Shown here: in pieces, positions 43,380 through 52,150 of the stretch
How positions within the stretch are numbered: position 1 is the first letter of the stretch
Layout of the letters: each line of letters opens with the position of its first letter
Assembly (NCBI RefSeq): GCF_030815855.1
Contig: NZ_JAUSXG010000001.1
Coordinates: 2,418,001-2,482,000 of the forward strand
Source of the DNA: Variovorax paradoxus
GTDB lineage: Bacteria > Pseudomonadota > Gammaproteobacteria > Burkholderiales > Burkholderiaceae_C
Length of the DNA: 64,000 nt
Direction of reading: 5' to 3'
Made by a program: the position numbers and the translations under genes
The notes under the pieces: generated by a model
Databases searched by the model: none
What the model saw: the letters and a program-made list of their open reading frames with translations, nothing else
What the model was told of the DNA's origin: nothing

Positions 43380-45848
43380 ATGAAGAAACTCAAGCTCGTG
43401 ATGGTCGGCAACGGCATGGCCGGCGTACGCACGCTGGAAGAGCTCCTGAAGCTCGCCCCGGACCTGTACGACATCACCGTCTTCGGTGCCGAGCCGCACC
43501 CCAACTACAACCGCATCCTCCTGTCGCCCGTGCTCGCCGGCGAGCAGACCGTGGACGAGATCGTGCTCAACAGCTGGGAGTGGTACACCGACAACCACAT
43601 CACCCTGCACGCCGGCAAGAAAGTCGTCGAGGTCGACCGCGTCAAGCGCATCGTGCGCGCCGTGGATGCGCAAGGCGCCGTCACCGAGGCCGCCTACGAC
43701 CGCCTCCTGATGTGCACCGGCTCCAACCCCTTCATGCTCCCGGTGCCCGGCAAGGACCTCAAGGGCGTCATCGCCTACCGCGACATCGCCGACACCGACT
43801 ACATGATCGAGACCGCCAAGACCCACAAGCACGCGGTGGTCATCGGCGGCGGCCTCTTGGGCCTGGAGGCGGCCAACGGCCTGATGCTGCGCGGCATGAG
43901 CGTCACCGTGGTGCACGTCATGCCCTGGCTCATGGAGCGCCAGCTGGACGACGTGGCCGGCAAGCTGTTGCAGAAGTCCCTGGAAGACCGGGGCCTGAAG
44001 TTCCTCATCGGCGCCCAGACCCAGGAGCTCGTCGGTGGCGATGATGGCCGGGTCAAGGCCATCCGCTTCAAGGACGGCACCGAAGTGGCCGCCGACCTGG
44101 TCGTCATGGCCGTCGGCATCCGCCCCAACGTGGAGCTGGCCGAGAAGATGCGCCTGCACTGCAACCGCGGCATCGTGGTCAACGACACCATGCAGACCGT
44201 GACCGATGCGCGCATCTACTCGGTGGGCGAATGCGCCGCCCACCGCGGCATCGCCTACGGCCTGGTCGCCCCTCTCTTCGAGCAGGCCAAGGTCGCGGCC
44301 AACCACCTGGCCCAGTTCGGCATCGGCCGCTACCTGGGCTCGCTCACCTCCACCAAGCTCAAGGTCACGGGCATCGACCTGTTCTCGGCCGGCGAGTTCA
44401 TGGGCGGCGAAGGCACCGAGGAGATCGTCATGAGCGACCCCTTCGGCGGGGTCTACAAGAAACTGGTCATCAAGGACGACAAGCTGGTGGGCGCGTGCCT
44501 CTACGGCGACACGGTGGACGGCAGCTGGTACTTCAAGCTCCTGCGCGACGGGCGCAGCGTGCACGACATCCGCGACAAGCTGATGTTCGGCGAATCCAAC
44601 ATCGGCGACACCGGCCACGAGGGCCACAACAAGGCCGCCAGCATGCCCGACGAGGCCGAGGTGTGCGGCTGCAACGGCGTGACCAAGGGCACCATCTGCA
44701 AGGCGATCAAGGACAAGGGCCTGTTCACGCTGGACGAGGTCAAGAAGCACACCAAGGCCAGCGCCAGCTGCGGCTCGTGCACCGGCCTGGTGGAGCAGAT
44801 CCTGATGTTCACCGCCGGCGGCGACTATTCGGCCACGCCCAAGAAGAAGGCGGTGTGCGGCTGCACCGATGCGAGCCACCAGGATGTGCGCGAAGCCATC
44901 AAGAAGGAACACTGGCTCAGCCACGACGCGGTGTACCGCGGCCTGGGCTGGCGCACGCCCAACGGCTGCGCGACCTGCCGCCCGGCGATCAACTACTACC
45001 TGATCTCGACCTGGCCCAAGGAGGCCAAGGACGATCCGCAGAGCCGCTTCATCAACGAGCGCAGCCACGCCAACATCCAGAAGGACGGCACCTACTCGGT
45101 CATTCCGCGCATGTGGGGCGGCCACACCACGCCGGACGAGCTGCGGCGCATCGCGGATGCGGCCGACAAGTACAAGATCCCGACGGTCAAGGTGACGGGC
45201 GGCCAGCGCATCGACCTGCTGGGGGTCAAGAAGGAAGACCTGGAAGGGGTCTGGAAGGACATCGGCATGCCCTCGGGCTTTGCGTATGCCAAGAGCCTGC
45301 GCACGGTGAAGACCTGCGTGGGCAGCGAGTGGTGCCGCTTCGGCACGCAAGACAGCACCCAGATGGGCAAGGACCTGGAGCGGGCGCTGTGGGCGATGTA
45401 TTCGCCGCACAAGGTCAAGCTGGCTGTATCCGGCTGCCCGCGCAACTGCGCCGAGGCGGGGATCAAGGACGTGGGGGTGATCGGGGTGGACTCGGGCTGG
45501 GAGCTGTACGTGGGCGGCAACGGCGGCATCAAGACCGAGGTGGCGCAGTTCCTGGTGAAGGTGAAGACGGCCGCCGAGGTGATGGAGTACTCGGGTGCCT
45601 TCCTGCAGCTGTACCGCGAGGAAGGCTGGTACCTGGAGCGCACGGTGCACTACATCGGTCGGGTGGGGCTGGACTATGTGAAGAAGAAGATCCTGGAGGA
45701 CGAGGCCGGGCGCAAGGCATTGTGGGAGCGGCTGCAGTTCGCGCTGGATGGGGAGCCCGATCCCTGGTTCGAGTCGAGCCAGGCGTCTGTGGATGTGCGG
45801 CAGTTCACGCCGGTTGCCGTGGTGGACGAGGCAACGCAAGCGGCCTGA
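43380..45848 (+). CDS. nirB: assimilatory nitrite reductase, large subunit
   Basis: An 822-residue NAD(P)H-dependent nitrite reductase, reducing nitrite to ammonia. N-terminal FAD/NAD domains (VMVGNGMAGVRTLEELL, AVVIGGGLLGLEAANGL), a BFD-type [2Fe-2S] region with cysteines in VCGCNGVTKG and ASCGSCTG, and the C-terminal sirohaem/4Fe-4S half with TCVGSEWCRFG and VSGCPRNCAEAG. Start at 43380 gives the family N-terminus MKKLKLVMVG. Full length, no sign of decay. It forms a complex with NirD, encoded 18 bases downstream. Confidence 0.95.
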   Translation: MKKLKLVMVGNGMAGVRTLEELLKLAPDLYDITVFGAEPHPNYNRILLSPVLAGEQTVDEIVLNSWEWYTDNHITLHAGKKVVEVDRVKRIVRAVDAQGAVTEAAYDRLLMCTGSNPFMLPVPGKDLKGVIAYRDIADTDYMIETAKTHKHAVVIGGGLLGLEAANGLMLRGMSVTVVHVMPWLMERQLDDVAGKLLQKSLEDRGLKFLIGAQTQELVGGDDGRVKAIRFKDGTEVAADLVVMAVGIRPNVELAEKMRLHCNRGIVVNDTMQTVTDARIYSVGECAAHRGIAYGLVAPLFEQAKVAANHLAQFGIGRYLGSLTSTKLKVTGIDLFSAGEFMGGEGTEEIVMSDPFGGVYKKLVIKDDKLVGACLYGDTVDGSWYFKLLRDGRSVHDIRDKLMFGESNIGDTGHEGHNKAASMPDEAEVCGCNGVTKGTICKAIKDKGLFTLDEVKKHTKASASCGSCTGLVEQILMFTAGGDYSATPKKKAVCGCTDASHQDVREAIKKEHWLSHDAVYRGLGWRTPNGCATCRPAINYYLISTWPKEAKDDPQSRFINERSHANIQKDGTYSVIPRMWGGHTTPDELRRIADAADKYKIPTVKVTGGQRIDLLGVKKEDLEGVWKDIGMPSGFAYAKSLRTVKTCVGSEWCRFGTQDSTQMGKDLERALWAMYSPHKVKLAVSGCPRNCAEAGIKDVGVIGVDSGWELYVGGNGGIKTEVAQFLVKVKTAAEVMEYSGAFLQLYREEGWYLERTVHYIGRVGLDYVKKKILEDEAGRKALWERLQFALDGEPDPWFESSQASVDVRQFTPVAVVDEATQAA

Positions 45849-45866
45849 ACGAGAAGGAACAAAGCA

Positions 45867-46283
45867 ATGAACAACAGCAACACCAACGAGTGGAAAGTGA
45901 TCTGCCGCGTCGAGGACATTCCGGTGCTGGGCGCCCGCCGCGTGGCGCGCCCGGTGGGCGTGGATGTGGCGGTGTTCCGCAATGCCGAGGACCAGGTCTT
46001 CGCGCTGCTGGACCGTTGCCCGCACAAGGGCGGCCCCTTGAGCCAGGGCATCGTGTTCGGTACCAGCGTGGCATGCCCGCTGCACAACTGGGCCATCGGC
46101 CTGGACGATGGATGCGCCAAGTCGCCCGATGAAGGCTGCACGCCGAAGTTCGCGGTGAAGGTGGCTGAAGGCGTGGTGCACCTGAATTCGAAAGAGCTCG
46201 CCACGCATGCGGTGGAGCTCGATCGCCCGGTCGCGGGGCCGGCCAACCGCGCCCGTCTCGAGACCGAAGACTCTGCCGTCTGA
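45867..46283 (+). CDS. nirD: assimilatory nitrite reductase, small subunit
   Basis: A 138-residue NirD protein with a Rieske-type fold. The segments DRCPHKGGPLSQGIV and ACPLHNWAIGLDDG occupy the Rieske positions and retain a Cys-x-His and Cys-x2-His pattern, more complete than in enterobacterial NirD, which lacks the cluster ligands. It therefore might bind a [2Fe-2S] cluster. It follows nirB directly and supports its activity. Confidence 0.92.
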   Translation: MNNSNTNEWKVICRVEDIPVLGARRVARPVGVDVAVFRNAEDQVFALLDRCPHKGGPLSQGIVFGTSVACPLHNWAIGLDDGCAKSPDEGCTPKFAVKVAEGVVHLNSKELATHAVELDRPVAGPANRARLETEDSAV

Positions 46284-46296
46284 CACAACGAACACC

Positions 46297-47127
46297 ATGA
46301 GCCTCACTCTCAGGTCCTCGTCGCGCAGCGACGACCGCAACCCGGGCATGCCGCCCGCGCACGGCCGCTGCACGCTGGTCGGTGCCGGCCCGGGCGATCC
46401 CGAACTGCTCACGATCAAGGCGCTCAAGGCCATCCAGTCGGCCACGGTGCTGCTCGTCGACGACCTGGTCAGCGATGAGATCGTCGCCATGGCACAGCCC
46501 GGTGCACGCGTGATCCACGTCGGCAAGCGCGGCGGCTGCAAGAGCACGCCGCAGAGCTTCATCGAGCGGCTGATGATCATGGCCGTGCGCGAAGGCGAGC
46601 ACGTCGTGCGGCTCAAGGGCGGCGACCCTTTCATCTTCGGCCGCGGCGGCGAAGAGGTCGAGCACCTGGCGCAGGCCGGCATCCATGTCGAGGTGGTGAA
46701 CGGCATCACGTCCGGCCTTGCCGGTTTGACCTCGCTCGGCGTGCCGCTGACGCACCGCGACCATGCACAGGGCGTCGTCTTTATCACGGGGCATGCAAAG
46801 CCTGGTGCGCCGGGCACCGACTGGCACGCGCTGGCCGCCACGGCGCATGCCGCGCGGCTCACGCTGGTCATCTACATGGGCGTGTCGGGCGCGGGCCGCA
46901 TCCAGGAAGAGTTGCTGAGCGGCCTGCCGCCTTCGACGCCGATCGTCGTGGTCCAGAGCGCCAGCCTGCCGACCCAGCGGCACGCGGTGGGAACACTCGC
47001 GACGCTGGAGCAGACCATTGCCGGCAACGGCCTGTGCAGCCCTTCGATCATCGTGGTGGGCGATGTCCTGCAAGGACTGGCCGCCGCGGCGTGTTCCGCA
47101 CCTCTTGCGCTCGAGAAGGCCGCCTGA
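46297..47127 (+). CDS. cobA: uroporphyrinogen-III C-methyltransferase (SUMT)
   Basis: A 276-residue SAM-dependent methyltransferase making precorrin-2 on the way to sirohaem, the cofactor of NirB. Motifs: CTLVGAGPGDPELLTIKAL, LKGGDPFIFGRGGEEV, GITSGLAGLTSLGVPLTHRD and VIYMGVSGAGRIQ. It is the stand-alone form, without CysG dehydrogenase/chelatase domains. Start at 46297 leaves a short Arg/Ser-rich tail before the catalytic domain. Placement after nirD fits cofactor supply. Confidence 0.92.
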   Translation: MSLTLRSSSRSDDRNPGMPPAHGRCTLVGAGPGDPELLTIKALKAIQSATVLLVDDLVSDEIVAMAQPGARVIHVGKRGGCKSTPQSFIERLMIMAVREGEHVVRLKGGDPFIFGRGGEEVEHLAQAGIHVEVVNGITSGLAGLTSLGVPLTHRDHAQGVVFITGHAKPGAPGTDWHALAATAHAARLTLVIYMGVSGAGRIQEELLSGLPPSTPIVVVQSASLPTQRHAVGTLATLEQTIAGNGLCSPSIIVVGDVLQGLAAAACSAPLALEKAA

Positions 47128-47155
47128 GGCCTCGGCCTCCCCTCGCCTCTTTTTT
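47126..47155 (+). terminator. possible terminator or attenuator between cobA and the FNT gene
   Basis: GAGGC-CTCG-GCCTC (47126-47139) overlaps the cobA stop and is followed, 10 bases on, by TTTTTT (47150-47155). The stem is short and the T-run displaced, so read-through into the FNT gene is likely; at best it reduces downstream expression. Confidence 0.3.
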
Positions 47156-47189
47156 CTTCCTCTATTTTTTCATCGAACCAAAGCAACGC

Positions 47190-48002
47190 ATGGCCTATTT
47201 GCAGCCTTCCGAATTCGTCACCAAGATGGTCGACGCCGGTGAATCCAAGATCTTCATGTCCACCCGAGACACGCTCATCCGCGCCTTCATGGCGGGTGCG
47301 ATCCTGGCGCTGGCGGCCGTGTTCGCGGTGACCATCAACGTGCAGACCGGCTATTCGATCATCGGCGCGATCCTGTTCCCGGTCGGCTTCTGCATTCTTT
47401 ACCTGCTCGGCTTCGACCTGCTGACCGGTGTGTTCGTGCTGACGCCGCTCGCGCTCATCGACAAGCGCCCCGGCGTCACCATCGGCGGCGTGCTGCGCAA
47501 CTGGGGCCTGGTGTTCGTCGGCAACTTTCTCGGTGCGTTCACCGTGGCCGTGCTCATGGCCATCGTCTTCACCTTCGGCTTCACGAGCCCGCCCGACAAG
47601 GTCGGCCAGGTGATCGCCACCATCGGCGAGGCGCGCACGCTGGGCTATTCCAACCACGGCGCGGCGGGCATGCTGACGCTCTTCGTGCGCGGCATGCTGT
47701 GCAACTGGATGGTGTCTACGGGCGTGGTGGGTGCGATGATCTCGACCTCGGTCTCCGGCAAGGTGATTGCCATGTGGATGCCGATCATGGTGTTCTTCTT
47801 CATGGTGTTCGAGCACTCGGTGGTCAACATGTTCCTGTTTCCGTCGGCGCTGCTCATGGGCGGCAACTTTTCGATCATGGACTACATCATCTGGAACGAG
47901 ATCCCCACGGTGCTGGGCAACCTCATCGGCGGCCTGTCGTTCACCGGCCTGACGCTGTACGCGACGCACGTGAAAACGGCACCCAAGCGCGTCCCCCGCT
48001 AA
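47190..48002 (+). CDS. formate/nitrite transporter family channel (NirC-like)
   Basis: A 270-residue FNT channel with six membrane segments. Seen: AFMAGAILALAAVF, LGFDLLTGVFVLTPL, WGLVFVGNFLGAF, RGMLCNWMVSTGV (slit residues) and FEHSVVNMFLFP, the conserved histidine-bearing segment. It moves nitrite (or formate) across the inner membrane. Its position in the nirBD operon favours nitrite import over formate. Confidence 0.9.
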   Translation: MAYLQPSEFVTKMVDAGESKIFMSTRDTLIRAFMAGAILALAAVFAVTINVQTGYSIIGAILFPVGFCILYLLGFDLLTGVFVLTPLALIDKRPGVTIGGVLRNWGLVFVGNFLGAFTVAVLMAIVFTFGFTSPPDKVGQVIATIGEARTLGYSNHGAAGMLTLFVRGMLCNWMVSTGVVGAMISTSVSGKVIAMWMPIMVFFFMVFEHSVVNMFLFPSALLMGGNFSIMDYIIWNEIPTVLGNLIGGLSFTGLTLYATHVKTAPKRVPR

Positions 48003-48027
48003 ACAAGCCTTTTTGCGCCGCGTGACG

Positions 48028-49761
48028 ATGCGCTCCGCACTCGCGGTCTCGATCGGCCAGCACTCCGACAAGGGGCGCAAGGAAACCAACCAGGATTTCC
48101 ACGGCGCCGCCCTGCCGGAGGGGCAGGTCCGCAGTGCCAAGGGCGTGGCAATTGCCATTGCCGACGGCATCAGCAGCAGCGACGTCAGCCATGTGGCCAG
48201 CGAGTCGGCGGTCCGGAGCTTTCTGACCGACTACTACTGCACCTCGGACGCATGGAGCGTGAGCCGCTCGGCACAGCGGGTGCTCACGGCCGCCAACGCC
48301 TGGCTGCATGCGCAAACGCAAAACGGCGGCGGCCGATTCGACAAGGACCGCGGCTACGTCTGCACCTTCAGCGCGCTGGTCGTCAGGTCGACCACCGCGC
48401 ATGTCTTTCATGTGGGCGACACCCGCGTCTACCGCTGGCATGCAGGCGCACTCGAGCAGCTGACCGAAGACCACCGGGTTTCGGTGGGCGGCGGACAAAG
48501 CTACCTTGGCCGCGCGCTGGGCATCGGTCCGCATGTGGAGATCGACTACCGCGCCATTCCCATCGAGCCCGGCGATGTCTTCCTGCTGACCTCGGATGGC
48601 GTTCATGAGCATGTCGACGCTGCCGCGATAAAGGCGGCGCTGGATGCAAACCCCCGCGACCTCGACGCCGCGGCTCGCAGCATTGCCGAGGAAGCCTACG
48701 GCCGCGGCAGCCCCGACAACCTGACGGTGCAGATCGTCCGGATCGATGCGCTGCCCGAGGGCGACATCAACGAACTGCAAGCACAGCGCGCCGCGCTGCA
48801 GCTGCCGCCGATTCTCGAGGCGCGCATGCGCTTCGACGGCTACACCATCGTGCGCGACCTGCACCACAGCCACCGCAGCCACATCTACCTGGCGACCGAC
48901 GACGACACAGGCCAACGCGTGGTGCTCAAGACCCCTTCGGTCGATCTGCAGAACGACGAAGCCCACCTGGACCGCTTTCTGCTCGAAGAATGGGTGGCGC
49001 GGCGCATCGACAGTGCGCACGTGCTCAAGCCGCACGCCACCCATCGCAAGCGCAACCATCTCTACGTGGCGATGGAATTCGTCGAGGGGCAAACGCTGTC
49101 GCAGTGGATGGTCGACAACCCGCGGCCGAGCCTCGAATCGGTGCGCGGCATCGTCGAGCAGCTTGCGAAAGGCCTGCAGGCTTTCCATCGCCTGGAAATG
49201 CTGCACCAGGACTTGCGGCCCGAAAACATCATGATCGACCGCACGGGCACGGTGCGCATCATCGACTTCGGCTCGGCCTGGGTGGCCGGCCTGGACGACA
49301 GCACGCTGGCAGGGCGGGAGCAGATACTGGGCACGGTGCAGTACACGGCGCCCGAATACTTCGTGGGCGAAGGCGGCTCGGCAAGGTCCGACCTGTTCTC
49401 GCTGGCCGTCATCGTCTACCAGATGCTGACCGGACGCCTGCCCTACGGCGCGCAGGCGGCACGCATCAGGACGCGGGCCGACCAGCGGAACCTGCAGTAC
49501 AGGTCCGCGCTGGACACGCAAACCACCATTCCGGCGTGGATCGACGAAGTGCTGAGGAAGGCGTTGCACCCTAACCCGCTCAAGCGCTACGAGGTGCTGT
49601 CGGAGTTCGTGCAAGACCTGAGGCAGCCCCACCCGGATTTTTTGAACAGCCGCGGCACACCGCTGGTCGAGAAGAACCCGGTGATTTTCTGGAAGTGCAC
49701 GACCTTGCTGCTGGGCATCGCGGTGCTTGTGCTGCTTGGCTTGCTCAGCCGGCGAGGCTGA
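48028..49761 (+). CDS. bifunctional PP2C phosphatase / Ser-Thr kinase membrane protein
   Basis: A 577-residue fusion. The PP2C phosphatase (about residues 1-245) has metal aspartates in NQDFHG, IADGISSSD, TSDGVHEH and SPDNLT. The kinase domain (about 265-535) has the lysine in VVLKTPS, catalytic loop HQDLRPENIM (HQD instead of HRD) and IDFGSAW; no GxGxxG loop is visible. A single membrane helix (TTLLLGIAVLVLLGLL) ends the protein. Similar fused genes stand next to nirB/nasA in Pseudomonas. Start at 48028 is preferred over a TTG at 48013. It may tune nitrogen assimilation by protein phosphorylation. Confidence 0.87.
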   Translation: MRSALAVSIGQHSDKGRKETNQDFHGAALPEGQVRSAKGVAIAIADGISSSDVSHVASESAVRSFLTDYYCTSDAWSVSRSAQRVLTAANAWLHAQTQNGGGRFDKDRGYVCTFSALVVRSTTAHVFHVGDTRVYRWHAGALEQLTEDHRVSVGGGQSYLGRALGIGPHVEIDYRAIPIEPGDVFLLTSDGVHEHVDAAAIKAALDANPRDLDAAARSIAEEAYGRGSPDNLTVQIVRIDALPEGDINELQAQRAALQLPPILEARMRFDGYTIVRDLHHSHRSHIYLATDDDTGQRVVLKTPSVDLQNDEAHLDRFLLEEWVARRIDSAHVLKPHATHRKRNHLYVAMEFVEGQTLSQWMVDNPRPSLESVRGIVEQLAKGLQAFHRLEMLHQDLRPENIMIDRTGTVRIIDFGSAWVAGLDDSTLAGREQILGTVQYTAPEYFVGEGGSARSDLFSLAVIVYQMLTGRLPYGAQAARIRTRADQRNLQYRSALDTQTTIPAWIDEVLRKALHPNPLKRYEVLSEFVQDLRQPHPDFLNSRGTPLVEKNPVIFWKCTTLLLGIAVLVLLGLLSRRG

Positions 49762-49794
49762 GTGTCGATTCAGAAGGATTGAGCCCGCGTCCCT

Positions 49795-49826
49795 TTGGAC
49801 AAACGGGCCTTCCGGTCCAATTTCCT
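49795..49826 (+). terminator. possible terminator between nitrite and arsenic operons
   Basis: TTGGAC (49795-49800) pairs with GTCCAA (49815-49820); an inner CGG/CCG stem (49804-49806, 49812-49814) sits inside with loop GCCTT and a three-base bulge. It is followed by TTTCCTT. It lies 34 bases after the kinase stop and could end both convergent operons, though the T-tract is weak. Confidence 0.4.
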
Positions 49827-49836
49827 TGAAACGTTT

Positions 49837-49920
49837 TCACCGTGAACGGTCGTAGAACGGCGAAGGCTTCATGCCGCCCTGCTCGTCGAATCCAAGAAAC
49901 GCCTTCGCCAGGCAGGTCCT
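49837..49920 (-). pseudogene. C-terminal remnant of arsH
   Basis: On the minus strand the frame ending at the TGA at 49837-49839 reads LAKAFLGFDEQGGMKPSPFY then DRSR. This is close to the C-terminal segment of ArsH flavoproteins (pattern KAFxxFDExGRMKPSPYYDR). In intact ArsH some 17 more residues follow, here lost after DR. Upstream of LAKAF the frame no longer matches. It lies just downstream of acr3 in the ars operon, where arsH normally stands. The motif match is by eye from memory of the family. Confidence 0.6.
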
Positions 49921-50012
49921 GGACCTTCGGATGGCTCTCCGGTGCGTCTGCGCCGGCAGAAGTTTGTCAGCAGCGGGAACCTGGAAAAGTGGTCTGGTCG
50001 ACGTTTGGAAGC

Positions 50013-51071
50013 TCAGGATTCATACCAACCGCGCGATGCATTCACCACCTTCACAACCGCCAACATGACCGGGACTTCGATGAGCACGCCCACGACGGTC
50101 GCCAGCGCGGCGCCCGAGTGGAAGCCGAAGAGACTGATGGCGGCAGCCACGGCCAGCTCGAAGAAGTTGGAAGCGCCGATCAGCGCAGAGGGGCACGCAA
50201 TGCTGTGCTTCTCGCCCACCTTGCGGTTGAGCCAGTAGGCCAAGCCCGAGTTGAAGACCACCTGAATCAGGATCGGCACGCCCAGCATGGCGATGACAAG
50301 CGGCTGATCGATGACGGCTTTTCCCTGGAATGCAAAGAGCAGCACGAGCGTCAACAGCAGCGCTGCGATCGACCACGGGCCGATGCGGTGCATCACGCGC
50401 TCGAAGGCGGCAGGACCCGCCCTCAGCAGCTGCCGGCGCCAGAGCTGCGCGAAGATCACCGGCAGGACGATGTAGAGCACCACCGAGGTGATGAGCGTGT
50501 CCCAGGGCACGGTGATCGCGGACATGCCAAGCAGCAAGGCCACGATCGGCGCGAAGGCAAACACCATGATGGTGTCGTTCAGGGCCACCTGGGACAGCGT
50601 GAACACAGGGTCGCCGCCGGTCAGCCGGCTCCAGACAAAGACCATGGCGGTGCATGGCGCGGCCGCCAGCAGGATGAGCCCGGCGACGTAGCTGTCCAGC
50701 TGCTCGGCAGGCAGGTAACCTGCAAAGACCTGGCGCACGAAGAGCCACGCCAGGAGCGCCATCGAGAAAGGCTTCACGGCCCAGTTGATGAAGAGCGTGA
50801 CGCCGATCCCACGCCAATGGTTCTTGACGTTCGCGAGAGCTGCGAAGTCGACCCGCAACAGCATCGGGATGATCATCACCCAGATGAGCACGCCGACGGG
50901 AATGTTGACCCGGGCGACCTCGAGCCGGCCGACCGCCTGAAACACGCCGGGCAGCAGCTGCCCGAGCGCGATGCCGATCCCGATGCACAGGAACACCCAG
51001 ACGGTCAGATAGCGCTCGAAGACGCTCATGGAAGCCACGCGTGCAGGCTTGCTGTCGATCACGGCGCTCAT
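50013..51071 (-). CDS. acr3: ACR3-family arsenite efflux permease
   Basis: A 352-residue membrane transporter of the ACR3 (BASS superfamily) type with ten predicted helices. The essential cysteine of helix 4 is in AAAPCTAMVFVWSRLTGG, and the N-terminal IPVGVLIWVMIIPMLLRVDF is a family signature. It exports arsenite from the cytoplasm using the proton gradient. It follows arsC by 9 bases and is last in the operon except for the arsH remnant. Often annotated arsB in error; this is not ArsB. Confidence 0.93.
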   Translation of the reverse strand: MSAVIDSKPARVASMSVFERYLTVWVFLCIGIGIALGQLLPGVFQAVGRLEVARVNIPVGVLIWVMIIPMLLRVDFAALANVKNHWRGIGVTLFINWAVKPFSMALLAWLFVRQVFAGYLPAEQLDSYVAGLILLAAAPCTAMVFVWSRLTGGDPVFTLSQVALNDTIMVFAFAPIVALLLGMSAITVPWDTLITSVVLYIVLPVIFAQLWRRQLLRAGPAAFERVMHRIGPWSIAALLLTLVLLFAFQGKAVIDQPLVIAMLGVPILIQVVFNSGLAYWLNRKVGEKHSIACPSALIGASNFFELAVAAAISLFGFHSGAALATVVGVLIEVPVMLAVVKVVNASRGWYES

Positions 51072-51080
51072 GGAGTTTTT

Positions 51081-51578
51081 TCAGTTCGAGGAAATGCGCT
51101 GCAGATGAGCCTGCAGCGCGTCGTTGCTCATCTCTTCCAAGCCGTCGAGCTGGACCAGCTGGAGCATGCGGTAGGCAAGGGCCTGGCGCGTCAACTCGAA
51201 GGCCTGCCGCTTTGCCTCTTCACCGCCGGGTGCATTGGAAGGATCCGGGTATCCCCAGTGCACTTTGACTGGGGTACCCGGCCAGTAGGGGCAGACCTCC
51301 TGAGCGGCGCTGTCGCACACCGTGATGACGGCCCGCATTGGAGGCGCGTCTGCCACTGCGAACTCGTCCCAGCTCTTGCTGCGGTAGCTGGAGATGTCGA
51401 CGCCGGCCGCGTGCAGCGCTTCGATCGCGAAGGGGTTGATGCGTCCGCTCGGGCTGCTGCCGGCGCTGAAGGCCCTGACGTCCTTGCCGAGCTTTTTCGC
51501 CCAGTGGTTCAACATGCCCTCGGAGAGCACGCTGCGCGCCGAGTTGTGGGTGCAGAGAATGAGGATGTTCGTCGTCAC
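51081..51578 (-). CDS. arsC: arsenate reductase (low-molecular-weight phosphatase / thioredoxin-coupled type)
   Basis: A 165-residue arsenate reductase. N-terminal CTHNSARS is the phosphatase-type CX5R loop; the additional redox cysteines appear in TVCDSAAQEVCPYWPG, as in thioredoxin-coupled ArsC. It reduces arsenate to arsenite for export. GTG start at 51578 is inferred because the family begins TTNILILCTHNS; the GTG overlaps the TGA of a 20-codon open frame (51575-51637). Upstream residues in the same frame are unrelated. Confidence 0.88.
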   Translation of the reverse strand: MTTNILILCTHNSARSVLSEGMLNHWAKKLGKDVRAFSAGSSPSGRINPFAIEALHAAGVDISSYRSKSWDEFAVADAPPMRAVITVCDSAAQEVCPYWPGTPVKVHWGYPDPSNAPGGEEAKRQAFELTRQALAYRMLQLVQLDGLEEMSNDALQAHLQRISSN

Positions 51579-51637
51579 TTGGGCTTTTCGATCTCGCGAG
51601 CTTTGTGCTGGATGGCCATACGCTCCAGCTTGGACAT
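51575..51637 (-). CDS. possible 20-residue upstream peptide coupled to arsC
   Basis: Minus-strand frame ATG (51637) to TGA (51575-51577) gives the 20-residue basic peptide MSKLERMAIQHKAREIEKPK. Its stop overlaps the arsC GTG (GTGA), the arrangement of a translationally coupled leader peptide. It begins 34 bases after the arsI-like stop. I do not recognise it, and it could also be the decayed end of a lost gene. Confidence 0.3.
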   Translation of the reverse strand: MSKLERMAIQHKAREIEKPK

Positions 51638-51670
51638 TGGCAGGGAAGATGCGGAAGCTGGCTGGCGAGC

Positions 51671-52138
51671 TCAGCGGGCGCAGCAAGCGTTCTTCGAGAG
51701 GCCCAGCTGTTCGGCAGCTTTCGTGGCCAGGCCTTGAACCTGCTGGCTGACCTGGTCGCGTCGCTGGCCGAAGATCCTGGATGCATCCATTGTTCTGTAG
51801 TGCTCCCAAGCCAGGCCTTGCGGATCAGTGACCCAGTGCTTCTCGCTCTTGGCGTAGCAGCAGACCGTGTCCCCCTCGTCAAATAGAGTGCTGTCAGCCG
51901 CGCTGGCGCGGCGCTTCAGGTCGGCCAGCTCTTCCTCGCTCTCGGCCTGGAAGCCGAGGTGATCAACCCCTTTGCCTCGGCTGACGGTGGAAATTGCAAA
52001 GTTGACGCGGGGATCTTCCAGCATCCATTTCGCATAGTCGGGCTCGAGCCGAGCGGGCTCCGCGTCGAAGAGCTTGGAATAGAAATCGACGCTCTTGGAG
52101 AGGTCGTCAACATGCAGGTGAACGTGAAAGCGCTTCAT
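51671..52138 (-). CDS. ArsI/CadI-like VOC protein (possible C-As lyase)
   Basis: A 155-residue vicinal-oxygen-chelate protein. Features: N-terminal FHVHLHVDDLSKSVDFYSKL, metal histidine in GVDHLGFQ, adjacent Cys93-Cys94 in DTVCCYAKSEKHWV, Glu in AWEHY, and a C-terminal CCAR pair. Vicinal cysteines at this place are the hallmark of ArsI, the Fe(II) dioxygenase that cleaves the carbon-arsenic bond of methylarsenite and aromatic arsenicals. It lies between arsR and arsC, which fits. Proteins of this group are often labelled CadI; lyase activity is not proven. Confidence 0.8.
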   Translation of the reverse strand: MKRFHVHLHVDDLSKSVDFYSKLFDAEPARLEPDYAKWMLEDPRVNFAISTVSRGKGVDHLGFQAESEEELADLKRRASAADSTLFDEGDTVCCYAKSEKHWVTDPQGLAWEHYRTMDASRIFGQRRDQVSQQVQGLATKAAEQLGLSKNACCAR

Positions 52139-52150
52139 GGGTGATCTCCT

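Noticed and set aside
43140..46871. 1243-codon minus-strand open frame opposite nirB
   Set aside because: Antisense to nirBD, composition typical of a shadow frame, and no recognisable domain.
49859..49909. 9-bp inverted repeat GGCGAAGGC/GCCTTCGCC as the end of a mobile element
   Set aside because: The arms are 33 bases apart inside the arsH remnant, and no transposase or target duplication is visible.
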